DNA of 17,026 bases from DAOUMU01 sp034409055. Lineage in GTDB: Bacteria; Chloroflexota; Anaerolineae; 4572-78; J111. Positions 7,981 through 14,193 of this stretch are shown here, piece by piece (within the stretch, counting starts at the first letter, position 1; each line of letters begins with the position of its first letter). Made by a program: the position numbers and the translations under genes. The stretch is taken from contig DAOUMU010000111.1 of NCBI GenBank assembly GCA_034409055.1, positions 1 through 17,026 of the forward strand, written 5' to 3'. Below the pieces are notes generated by a model. It did not search any database and was not told the origin of the DNA. It worked only from the letters and a program-made list of their open reading frames with translations.

Positions 7981-8343
7981 CTATCTAACAGGCAAAAAGT
8001 TGATTAAATCGACATACTCGTCGGAAGTGGAAACTTCCCAAATCAATCCTAATTCGGCAACCGTATCGCCAAGTGACATAGCATCATTCAAAATAAAGAT
8101 ACCGGGCATATGATGCCCTGCTAAAAGATGCTCCCGTAAATGAACAGGCATTGAGGCCCGGTTATTTGTGACCAGGCAGAAGTCGTGGACCTCACACCAT
8201 TGCAAAATATCGGGATCAAGCGTTCCTTTAGCTGGTGCGCCTACATCTCCAACTTGCCAAACAACCATCTCGGGGAAACGACGTTTTAGGGCCTTTCGCA
8301 AACGAGGATTAACATTTTCGTCCAACAAAAATTGTTTATTCAT
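7981..8343 (-). CDS. DUF5615 PIN-like protein, probable toxin
   Basis: The 120-residue product begins MNKQFLLDENVNPRL, the LLDEN start typical of the DUF5615 PIN-like family, with D8 as the first acidic residue. D43 and D45 (TLDPDILQW) and the block LVTNNRASMPVHLREHLLAGHHMPGIFIL complete the fold. In many relatives the VT block carries Asp (VTxD); here it is TNNR, a variant I believe recurs within the family. PIN-like proteins are metal-dependent ribonucleases. I chose this ATG over one 39 bp upstream because the family N-terminus starts here and upstream codons overlap the preceding gene. The start lies 8 bp inside the end of the DUF433 gene, so the two are co-transcribed and probably coupled. 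Confidence 0.85.
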   Translation of the reverse strand: MNKQFLLDENVNPRLRKALKRRFPEMVVWQVGDVGAPAKGTLDPDILQWCEVHDFCLVTNNRASMPVHLREHLLAGHHMPGIFILNDAMSLGDTVAELGLIWEVSTSDEYVDLINFLPVR

Positions 8344-8758
8344 TGGGTGAGGGTTCAGCAGTTGGCTCATTTGTAGGATCATATTTTGCGCTTAATTCAG
8401 CTATCTTGGCTGGAACATCCAGATTGGGATCACGTTGTTTGGCCGCCTTTAATTCAGCTTTAATTTTACGCAACCTCAAGATACCCGGATGTGGATTACG
8501 TGCTTGCTCTTCCCGCATCCGTTGTCCAAATTCAAGCCAATCGGCCAGGTATTGATCTACTTGAGCCTGATAGTGGTGGTAATACAACAAGGTGGCGTAT
8601 ATTTTCTCCAGATTGAGCGTTGGAAAACGGGCCAAAAGCTCTTGAGGCGTCTTTTCGTTGTAAAGATATTCGTACAACACCGACTCAATACCGATCCGAT
8701 GTCCCTTAATCCGAATATCATTGGGGGCCAAAAAGTCAAAGTAATCTTCCAGTTGCAT
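8336..8758 (-). CDS. DUF433-domain protein, probable antitoxin
   Basis: The 140-residue product carries a DUF433 domain at about residues 1-65 (DIRIKGHRIGIESVLYEYLYNEKTPQELLARFPTLN...IYATLLYYHHY), a winged-helix-like fold of antitoxins paired with DUF5615/PIN-like toxins. After the domain come a charged helical segment (65-125) and a Pro/Glu tail (DPTNEPTAEPSPNE). The family core is usually about 75 residues, so this is an extended member; the extension could bind the toxin. AGGAGG at 8767-8772 gives a strong ribosome binding site 8 bp before the ATG, and a near-consensus promoter lies upstream. It is the first gene of a two-gene operon. Autoregulation by the antitoxin is likely by analogy, not shown. 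Confidence 0.86.
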   Translation of the reverse strand: MQLEDYFDFLAPNDIRIKGHRIGIESVLYEYLYNEKTPQELLARFPTLNLEKIYATLLYYHHYQAQVDQYLADWLEFGQRMREEQARNPHPGILRLRKIKAELKAAKQRDPNLDVPAKIAELSAKYDPTNEPTAEPSPNE

Positions 8759-8791
8759 TGCCTTTACCTCCTTGATTTGCGCTTGGTGAAA

Positions 8792-8820
8792 ATTATACCT
8801 TCCAAAAAGGATGTTGCCAA
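8792..8820 (-). promoter_or_regulatory. Near-consensus sigma70-type promoter of the DUF433/DUF5615 operon
   Basis: Read on the minus strand, TTGGCA (8815-8820) and TATAAT (8792-8797) are separated by exactly 17 bp. The transcription start would fall about 27 bp before the DUF433 ATG, with the AGGAGG site in the short leader. This is one of the best promoter matches in the window. Confidence 0.75.
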
Positions 8821-8853
8821 GAGTCGAATGACACTCAGGCGCAGCGTCAAGGG

Positions 8854-8957
8854 CACTACAACGAATGGCGGGAAGGCACTACAACGAATTGAGGAAAGAA
8901 ACGAATTGGGGATGTGCCATTCGTTGCTTTCGGCCATTCGGTGTAGTGTTGTCTCAC
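8854..8957. repeat. Dispersed palindromic repeat, copy D
   Basis: CACTACAACGAATT begins the unit at 8877, followed by GAGGAAAGAAACGAATTGGGG, TGCCATTCGTTGC, and the closing CCATTCGGTGTAGTG at about 8933-8947. An extra left end (CACTACAACGAATGGC, 8854-8869) precedes it. The outer ends are near-perfect inverted repeats of 13-15 bp. It lies just upstream of the DUF433 promoter. Confidence 0.65.
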
Positions 8958-9134
8958 CAAAAGATCGAAACTAGGCCCGACTCTCGAATCCGCTCATCCT
9001 TAGCTTCTCCAAAGCCTTGCCACATCTCCTATCGCATGGTAGCAATATCGTCATCGGTGATGTTAACCCTTGCCAAAGACCGCCAAGGGTTATGGGTACA
9101 TAAGTGGTCAATACTCAAGACGGGTTGATGTTTT
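8958..9134. other. Intergenic stretch with a 9-bp stem hairpin
   Basis: TAACCCTTG (9064-9072) and CAAGGGTTA (9084-9092) form a perfect 9-bp stem with an 11-nt loop. No U-tract follows, so it is not a clear terminator. It lies between the outward-facing DUF433 and Uma2 promoters. Nothing else is recognisable. Confidence 0.45.
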
Positions 9135-9163
9135 TTGATTCAGGCTCTATTGTCGGGTAAAAT
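9135..9163 (+). promoter_or_regulatory. Putative sigma70-type promoter of the Uma2-family gene
   Basis: TTGATT (9135-9140) and TAAAAT (9158-9163) are 17 bp apart, and the second box ends 31 bp before the ATG at 9195. The in-frame TTG at 9135 coincides with the -35 box, which argues against it being a start codon. Confidence 0.6.
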
Positions 9164-9194
9164 TGAGAATAGCTTGCATGAAAGGAAACAGGCG

Positions 9195-9770
9195 ATGTTA
9201 GCCCAAAAAGATCACCTTTATACCCCCGCCGAATATTTCGCCCTTGAAGAGAAAGCAGATTACAAAAGCGAATACCGGCAAGGGGAAATTGTGGCTATGG
9301 TCGGTGCTTCCGCCAACCATAATCGGATTGCGGGCAATGTCTTTAATGCCTTGAGTAATACACTTGCATCCAAACCGTGTGAAGTTTTCATAAGCGATTT
9401 ACGGCTTTGGGTCGAAAAAAAAGACCTGTACACCTACCCCGATGTGGTGGTTGTTTGCGGTGATCTTGAATTTGTTGAAGATCGAACCGATACCATCACC
9501 AACCCCAAAGTCATCGTTGAGGTCCTATCCGAATCAACGGCGGGCTATGATCGGGGCGATAAATTTCAGGCGTATTGGACCCTGGACACCTTTGAGGAAT
9601 ATGTTTTTGTTGACCAATACCGGGTTCAGGTTGAGTATTTTCGGCAGATGAGTGAGAAGGAGTGGCTCTTGCGGGTCCTGACGAAGACGGATGATATCCT
9701 AAAGCTGGAATCAATCGAGGTCGAGATACCCCTCAGTCAAATTTACCGCAACGTTACGTGGGAGGAGTAA
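9195..9770 (+). CDS. Uma2-family (DUF820) PD-(D/E)XK nuclease-fold protein
   Basis: The 191-residue product matches the Uma2 family, which has a restriction-endonuclease fold: YTPAEYFALEEK at the N-terminus, EYRQGEIVAMVGASANHNRIAGNV (residues 26-49), LYTYPDVVVVCG with D83, NPKVIVEVLSEST with E109, and YDRGDKFQAYWTL...EYVFVD. The acidic residues expected at the active site (E31, D83, E109) are all present. The family is greatly expanded in Cyanobacteria and Chloroflexota, but its biological role is unsettled and no target is known. I chose ATG 9195 because AAAGGAAA lies about 7 bp before it and the upstream in-frame TTG is in the promoter. It stands alone, without an operon partner. Confidence 0.9.
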   Translation: MLAQKDHLYTPAEYFALEEKADYKSEYRQGEIVAMVGASANHNRIAGNVFNALSNTLASKPCEVFISDLRLWVEKKDLYTYPDVVVVCGDLEFVEDRTDTITNPKVIVEVLSESTAGYDRGDKFQAYWTLDTFEEYVFVDQYRVQVEYFRQMSEKEWLLRVLTKTDDILKLESIEVEIPLSQIYRNVTWEE

Positions 9771-9816
9771 TAGTTGTAGTTTTTTCCCTTCCGTTGTTCT
9801 TATCCAGCCAATGAGC

Positions 9817-9843
9817 GGCAAGGCATAGGGATGCCTTGCCTAC
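9817..9843. repeat. REP-like hairpin ending in CTAC
   Basis: GGCAAGGCA (9817-9825) and TGCCTTGCC (9832-9840) form a perfect 9-bp stem around the loop TAGGGA, followed by TAC. The same architecture and loop recur at 13239-13263 with GGCCGGGCA/TGCCCGGCC. The two differing stem positions are changed on both arms so that pairing is kept. Confidence 0.65.
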
Positions 9844-9921
9844 GTTTTACACTGGAAACTATTCTGGTACAGCTCGGCAGAAATCACCCCGCAGTTGTTA
9901 CGAGCCTTCCAATCTTTCAAA

Positions 9922-10677
9922 TCATTCCAGACTAAGCCGAAACGCTCTGGCCGGGAAGAGATCAAAGCTCGTAGACGCAGCAGCGTACTGAGCCAACCAG
10001 GCCGGCAGATGACCTATGTTGGGCAGATGAATGCCGGGCCACTCCGCGTATAGCCCCAACGGGTCCAGGTGAACGGCTCCCAGGCCAACCTGGTTTGCCC
10101 CCCACACGTCAATATAGAACACGTCGCCAATATAAAGCGCCGCTTCCGGTTGCAGGTTTAGCTCCCGCAGGGCCAGTTCAAAGATGGCCGGGTGGGGTTT
10201 CTCCACGCCGACGATTGTCGAGTCAAAGATGCGCTCAAAATAGTCGGCCAACCCCATATCAGACAGGGTTTGGGCCACCCGACCGTCGGCGTTGGAGATG
10301 ATCGACATGCGATATCCCTCCGTCGCCAGGTGGGACAACGTTTCGGCCACCCAGGGAAAGGTCAACGTCCACAGACTTTTCTGGCGGTTGCGTTCCTGGG
10401 CGGCCTGAACGATGGCCTCGGCTCTTGACCCATCAACCCCCAGCCTGGTAAAGAGCGCATACGTATAGCCATGGGGCCAGAAATTGGGCAACCGGCCCTG
10501 CGCCCGAATCTCACAATCCAGGTCGTGGATCAGGTGGCAGCCGCCGGCAAATAGCTGTTCAGGCGTTATCTGCAGGCCCTGGACCTGGGCTTGTTGGGCC
10601 AGAAAGGCCTGGTCGGGAAAGACGAGGGTCCCGCCAGCATCAAATAGCAGGTAAGGTTTTGGTATCATTTTACGCAT
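9922..10677 (-). CDS. HAD-superfamily hydrolase
   Basis: The 251-residue product has the four HAD motifs. Motif I is LLFDAGGTLVF with nucleophile D13; the usual second Asp is Gly (DAGGT), a substitution seen in dehalogenase- and phosphonatase-like branches. Motif II is SIISNADG (S128). Motif III is K160 in VGVEKPHPAIFELAL. Motif IV is YIGDVFYIDVWGA (D185, D190). The region between motifs I and II is helical, as expected of a C1-type cap. The motif set indicates phosphatase- or dehalogenase-type hydrolysis of a small metabolite; the substrate cannot be read from sequence. Two starts are possible, ATG 10677 and ATG 10668, and neither has a strong ribosome binding site. The gene diverges from the SixA-type gene across 95 bp. 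Confidence 0.85.
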   Translation of the reverse strand: MRKMIPKPYLLFDAGGTLVFPDQAFLAQQAQVQGLQITPEQLFAGGCHLIHDLDCEIRAQGRLPNFWPHGYTYALFTRLGVDGSRAEAIVQAAQERNRQKSLWTLTFPWVAETLSHLATEGYRMSIISNADGRVAQTLSDMGLADYFERIFDSTIVGVEKPHPAIFELALRELNLQPEAALYIGDVFYIDVWGANQVGLGAVHLDPLGLYAEWPGIHLPNIGHLPAWLAQYAAASTSFDLFPARAFRLSLE

Positions 10678-10697
10678 CCAGTCCGTTTCTTCGATTT

Positions 10698-10726
10698 TTG
10701 AAAAACCCCATTATTTCGATTATACT
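10698..10726 (+). promoter_or_regulatory. Promoter of the SixA-type gene, with a symmetric -10 region
   Basis: TTGAAA (10698-10703) and TATACT (10721-10726) are spaced by 17 bp and point toward the phosphatase gene. The overlapping minus-strand hexamer TATAAT (complement of 10719-10724) could act as the -10 of the divergent HAD gene, although no good -35 is seen for it. AGGAG (10760-10764) precedes the downstream ATG by 8 bp. Confidence 0.65.
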
Positions 10727-10772
10727 GGGCACCGGCTCTCTGCCCGGTGATTCTGTGTTAGGAGAAAAAATC

Positions 10773-11297
10773 ATGAAAACGATTCTGCTGCTTCGTCATA
10801 GTAAATCAGATTGGAGCGATCCCGGTCTGGCCGATTTTGATCGCCCGCTGGCCAAACGTGGCCTCAAGGATGCCCCGCGTATGGGGGAGATTCTATCCCT
10901 CTTTCAGGGTGTGCCCGACAAAATTCTATCCTCTCCAGCCAGGCGAGCCAAGCAAACGGCCAAGATAGTGGCCAAGGCCTGTGGCTATCAGCAACCAATT
11001 CAATGGGAAGACTCATTTTACGGCGGCAGTAGTGTGGACCTGATTATGGCCCTGAAACACCTGCCTGATACGGTCGAGCGTCCGTTACTGATCGGGCATA
11101 ACCCCTCGTTGGAGGAAGCTGTCACCGACTTGCTTTCTCCCCATGCAGAAGGTTGGTATCAGGAATGGTTCATTCGCATCCCCACCGCCGGTCTGGTCTG
11201 TTTAGAGGCGGATATTATGAACTGGAATGGCTTGGGGCCGGGCTATGCCACCCTGCGTTGGTTTCTGATTCCCAAGTTGGTCAAGGCCATTCGGTAG
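10773..11297 (+). CDS. SixA-type phosphohistidine phosphatase (histidine phosphatase superfamily)
   Basis: The 174-residue protein starts MKTILLLRHSKSDW: R8 H9 is the catalytic RH pair of the histidine phosphatase superfamily, here in the SixA form (RHxK/S...W). LSSPARRAKQTA at 52-63 carries the conserved Arg, and LLIGHNPSLEE places the second catalytic His at 109. The small size without an extra insert fits SixA, which removes phosphate from phosphohistidine on His-phosphotransfer or phosphotransferase-system proteins in enterobacteria. In this lineage the substrate is unknown. ATG 10773 has AGGAG at 8 bp and a good promoter; upstream in-frame codons lie within the promoter. It diverges from the HAD hydrolase gene. 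Confidence 0.88.
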   Translation: MKTILLLRHSKSDWSDPGLADFDRPLAKRGLKDAPRMGEILSLFQGVPDKILSSPARRAKQTAKIVAKACGYQQPIQWEDSFYGGSSVDLIMALKHLPDTVERPLLIGHNPSLEEAVTDLLSPHAEGWYQEWFIRIPTAGLVCLEADIMNWNGLGPGYATLRWFLIPKLVKAIR

Positions 11298-11325
11298 AAC
11301 GCTTTTGACTTGGGCGTGTTTGTAG

Positions 11326-11344
11326 GGCAATTTGCCAAATTGCC
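11326..11344. repeat. Short perfect hairpin downstream of the SixA-type gene
   Basis: GGCAATTT (11326-11333), loop GCC, AAATTGCC (11337-11344) form an 8-bp stem. GTAG precedes it at 11322. No T-run follows, so it resembles the REP-like hairpins of this genome more than a terminator. Confidence 0.55.
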
Positions 11345-11351
11345 TCTCCCC

Positions 11352-11378
11352 GTAGAACAAGTTAGCAACTTGTTCTAC
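11352..11378. repeat. Perfect 12-bp stem hairpin bounded by GTAG/CTAC
   Basis: GTAGAACAAGTT (11352-11363), loop AGC, AACTTGTTCTAC (11367-11378) form a perfect stem. It lies 90 bp before the kinase-like gene and directly after a second hairpin. Transcription leaving the SixA-type gene could be slowed or its mRNA end protected by this pair. Confidence 0.6.
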
Positions 11379-11467
11379 CATACTTGGTTGCTGACTCGCT
11401 GAAGGAAAAGTGGCCGGGTGACGTAAGCAGTAGAGAAACCCGGCCGGCGGCGAGGCGAAGCAGCCCT

Positions 11468-13033
11468 ATGGCAATCGTTGTAGACACCCAACTGGAAAAG
11501 TATACCCTCGAAGCAGAACTTAGCCAAGATGAGTGGTTTACCCTCTACCGGGGTTACCGCAAATCAGACGGGGCCGCTGTGGTCATTAAGGTAGTCAGCC
11601 CCCTGTTGGCCACCGATGAGTTTTTTGTCCGGCGGTTTCAAAATTTGGCTAGCCAAACGGCTCAACTGGAGCATCCCAACATTCTCCGCACCTACGAAGC
11701 TGAGCAAGAGGGAGACTGGCTGTATGTTGTTCAGGATTTCGTCGAGGCCCGCTCGTTAACCCAGGTGATTGCAGCCGAAGGCCCCTTCTCCCCGCAGCGC
11801 ATGCAGTTCATCGCCGGGCAAATTGCCTCGGCCCTGGATTACGCCCACCAAAAAGGCATCCCCCACGGTGACCTGTCCGCCCACCAGGTTTATCTCGGCC
11901 CAAATGATCACGTCCTGATGGCTAACTTTGGCCAAACCCAGGCCATCTTGGGGACCAATCTGGCTCAACAGAGCTACGCGCTCAGTTCTCCTGAAATCTT
12001 GGCCCCTGAGCGAGCCCACGGTCAAGGCCCCAGCCGGCCCGCCGATCTTTACGCGCTCGGTATCCTGTGCTATCAGATGCTGGCCAAGCAGCCCCCCTTC
12101 ACCGGCCCGTCCTCAATGGTTTTGCACGCGCAGGCTTATAAGCAACCCCGCCCTTTGCACCGGGTCAATCCCGGCATCTCCATTGCCGTCAGTGAGATCA
12201 TTGGGCGCATGCTGGCTAAAGGGGTCGAATTACGCTACAGTACCGGGGCAGAATTTGTCCGGGCCCTGTCGGTTGCCTGCCGGGGCCAGCAGGCGTTCAA
12301 GGCCGGGGACTTTTCACCGCTGTTCGATAGCGGACAACGCCAATGGCTAACAGCTAAAACGGTGGTTTACTTTTGTAGTGGGTTGGTGATGGTGTTGTTT
12401 ATCACCATCTTATCTGTCTGGGCCGGATATGAGCTCGGTCTTAAGCATGCCCCGAGAGGCCAATCGCCTACCCAGAGCCGGATTGCTCCGGTCGTCTCTA
12501 CCCCATCAGACCTGGACAGCTACCAGGAGGCAAGCGAGCCAGGCTATGGTCGCAATCGGCAAACCACGCCCCCGGCCACTGCTCCTTTACAGGCCGAAGC
12601 AGTCATTCCCCCCCTCATTCGCAGCCGGACATTTGCCTCGTTGTCTGATACGTTGTTGTCCACCGCCACCCTCCGGTCGGAGGTGATATCAGCGACAGCC
12701 ACCACCACCCTCACCCCCAGGCCACCGGCGCCAACCCCAGCCTCACCCAAACCGGCTCATGTTATTCCCGCCGGACAGGGCCTGTTTATTTTTTACAACC
12801 CCACCGGCTATGACTTGGTTGTTGATCTGACCGGTCCGGCCCCTGCTTCTGTCTTAGTGCCGCCCGACCACCGGCATGAGTTTCTACTGGCGCCCGGCTC
12901 TTATCAACATATCGTTCATACGCCAACCGGCCACTGGCTGGCCACCAAAGTAGGCACATTTAACCTGGCTGAAGGTCAGGTGCTGGAGAGAGATTATTAC
13001 AGCGATTATGATTTAACCCTGCCCCAGCCGTAG
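11468..13033 (+). CDS. Membrane-anchored Ser/Thr protein kinase-like protein, probable pseudokinase
   Basis: The 521-residue protein has a Hanks-type kinase domain (about 12-280), one transmembrane helix (about 299-320), an S/T/P-rich linker (325-434) and a beta-rich extracytoplasmic domain (435-521; GQGLFIFYNPTGYDLVVDLTG). The ATP-anchoring K41 (VVIKV), catalytic-loop D135 and the APE motif (179-181) are kept. The glycine loop is absent (LSQDEWFTLYRGY), HRDLKxxN reads HGDLSAHQ (133-140) with Gln for the metal-binding Asn, and DFG reads NFG (153-155). Two metal-binding positions are therefore changed, so I expect weak or no phosphotransfer. A sensor or scaffold that transmits a signal across the membrane is a reasonable inference. 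ATG 11468 fits the domain start; its ribosome binding site is weak, and an upstream TTG at 11384 is less likely. Confidence 0.85.
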   Translation: MAIVVDTQLEKYTLEAELSQDEWFTLYRGYRKSDGAAVVIKVVSPLLATDEFFVRRFQNLASQTAQLEHPNILRTYEAEQEGDWLYVVQDFVEARSLTQVIAAEGPFSPQRMQFIAGQIASALDYAHQKGIPHGDLSAHQVYLGPNDHVLMANFGQTQAILGTNLAQQSYALSSPEILAPERAHGQGPSRPADLYALGILCYQMLAKQPPFTGPSSMVLHAQAYKQPRPLHRVNPGISIAVSEIIGRMLAKGVELRYSTGAEFVRALSVACRGQQAFKAGDFSPLFDSGQRQWLTAKTVVYFCSGLVMVLFITILSVWAGYELGLKHAPRGQSPTQSRIAPVVSTPSDLDSYQEASEPGYGRNRQTTPPATAPLQAEAVIPPLIRSRTFASLSDTLLSTATLRSEVISATATTTLTPRPPAPTPASPKPAHVIPAGQGLFIFYNPTGYDLVVDLTGPAPASVLVPPDHRHEFLLAPGSYQHIVHTPTGHWLATKVGTFNLAEGQVLERDYYSDYDLTLPQP

Positions 13034-13072
13034 CAGCAAAATAGAGCCAACTCAAAAGTGTCTTCTCGAAAA

Positions 13073-13143
13073 GTAGAGGCGAGGCAACTCGGATTGAGAG
13101 TCTCGGAGCAAATAACCTGCTCTCCGAGTTGCCTCGTCCCTAC
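13073..13143. repeat. Long stem-loop with 21-bp arms bounded by GTAG/CTAC
   Basis: The arms 13073-13093 and 13123-13143 are complementary at 19 of 21 positions; the inner 13 bp (GAGGCAACTCGGA) are perfect. The loop itself has further TCTCGGAG/CTCCGA symmetry. It starts about 40 bp after the kinase-like gene. There is no U-tract, so it may be an mRNA 3'-end stabiliser or a mobile repeat rather than an intrinsic terminator. Confidence 0.6.
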
Positions 13144-13238
13144 CCAACCCCGAATTATTGAAATGATATACTCAAAACACCATTTTAGAGCAAAGTCAGT
13201 CTGCTTATGGAACTTAGAAAAATAATCGAGGAATAGAT

Positions 13239-13390
13239 GGCCGGGCATGGGGATGCCCGGCCTACTCCAATTATCTTTTAACCTTCACAAGCCGGGCATA
13301 GGGATGCCCGGCCTACCCCAATTATTTTTAACCTTCACAAGCCAGGCATGGGGATGCCCGGCCTACCCCAATTAATTTTTTAACTTTCAT
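13239..13390. repeat. Tandem array of three ~50-bp REP-like hairpin units
   Basis: GCCGGGCAT...GGGATGCCCGGCCTAC repeats at 13240, 13291 and 13341, each followed by the linker CTCCAATTAT/CCCCAATTA, a T-run and AACCTTCACAA. The period is 50-51 bp. Units 1 and 2 have perfect stems; unit 3 has one A-C mismatch (GCCAGGCAT). Each hairpin is followed by T-rich sequence, so the array could also terminate transcripts from the kinase-like gene. The linkers are nearly identical, so this is not a CRISPR. Confidence 0.8.
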
Positions 13391-13408
13391 GAGCAGACTT
13401 TAGCTATC

Positions 13409-13431
13409 AGCCCTGAGCTTCAGCTCGGGGC
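13409..13431. terminator. Hairpin just past the stop of the LURP-one-like gene
   Basis: GCCCTGAGCT and AGCTCGGGGC pair over 10 bp with one G-T wobble around a short loop, immediately downstream of the minus-strand stop codon at 13432. No U-tract follows in the minus direction, so it is at best a factor-dependent or mRNA-protecting structure. Confidence 0.35.
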
Positions 13432-14034
13432 TTACCCCCGACTCCGTTCCAGCAGCACCATCATCATCAAACTGAGCAAAATCTGTTTCTCTTCAGTTTC
13501 ATTTAAGCTGGGATCAATTTGCTCAATGGTAAAGCTACTCTCCAGAAAAGCGGGCTGCTTGGCCAGACGCATCACCGCCGGTCCTGGCTCACCGGAGAGG
13601 CCCGGACGAGTCACCAGATAGGAGGGGTTGAAAACGTAACCCGAAAACATCCCCACCACAGGTATCTCCCCAAAACAACCATCCATCAATTTGATAAACG
13701 CATTCTCTTCCTGGATATGGAACTTAATCGTGTCCCCTTCCAGGACATCGTAACTGGCCTTCCACAGGGAGCGCATCCCCCGGCGTTTAACCGCGCCCAA
13801 GTTCCGGCCTTGCCAATCGCTAAAGTTGTAGCGGGCCGAAAAGTCTATGATCCGTTCAGCGTTAATGGTGTAAAGCTGCCTGGTTTGGGATTGGTCGGAG
13901 AAGATGTTGATCGCCTCTTTTAGCTTGAATAGTTTTTGTTTGACATACATCACCTCCACCCCGGTGGCATCTCGTATAAAAATTTGCGGGGCAATGGCTA
14001 AAATCTTAAAGTTCATCTGTAATGGATAATTCAT
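13432..14034 (-). CDS. LURP-one-related / YxjI-like family protein (tubby-like fold)
   Basis: The 200-residue protein contains MYVKQKLFKLKEAINIFSDQSQTRQLYTINAERIIDFSARYNFSD, the opening pattern of LURP-one-related proteins: a short KQKLFxLKE strand, then repeated beta strands in a 12-stranded barrel like the tubby C-terminal domain. Later strands (GDTIKFHIQEENAFIKLMDGCFGEIPVVGMFSGYVFNPSYLV) and a C-terminal hydrophobic helix (EKQILLSLMMMVLLERS) fit the family's membrane-associated character. The biochemical role is unknown. GAGGTG lies about 6 bp before ATG 14034; a second ATG at 14016 is possible. A promoter lies upstream, and the gene diverges from the DUF3179 gene. Confidence 0.72.
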   Translation of the reverse strand: MNYPLQMNFKILAIAPQIFIRDATGVEVMYVKQKLFKLKEAINIFSDQSQTRQLYTINAERIIDFSARYNFSDWQGRNLGAVKRRGMRSLWKASYDVLEGDTIKFHIQEENAFIKLMDGCFGEIPVVGMFSGYVFNPSYLVTRPGLSGEPGPAVMRLAKQPAFLESSFTIEQIDPSLNETEEKQILLSLMMMVLLERSRG

Positions 14035-14066
14035 GTTGACACCTCGACTTTCATTAGCTTGGATTC

Positions 14067-14095
14067 ATTATAGCCAGTTATTGTCAAGTATACAA
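14067..14095 (-). promoter_or_regulatory. Putative sigma70-type promoter of the LURP-one-like gene
   Basis: On the minus strand TTGTAT (14090-14095) and a perfect TATAAT (14067-14072) are spaced by 17 bp, about 33 bp before the ATG at 14034. A TTGACA hexamer also lies within the spacer, but at the wrong distance from the -10. Confidence 0.6.
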
Positions 14096-14193
14096 CCATA
14101 CCAGCCCTAATTGTATGGCAGCCTACAGAAAGCCCGTTGAACAGCCTCTAAAATGACAATCAGAAAATTTAATTTCTTATAAGGAGTAACATC

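Noticed and set aside
8489..8974. Plus-strand ORF of 161 codons
   Set aside because: It is antisense to the well-supported DUF433 gene and continues through its promoter and a repeat.
10659..10772. Upstream GTG start giving a 212-residue SixA-type protein
   Set aside because: The extra codons cover the promoter, and the family N-terminus (MKTILLLRHS) starts at the ATG with a good ribosome binding site.
13239..13390. Possible CRISPR array
   Set aside because: The units are only three, and the sequence between hairpins is nearly identical, so there are no unique spacers and no cas genes.
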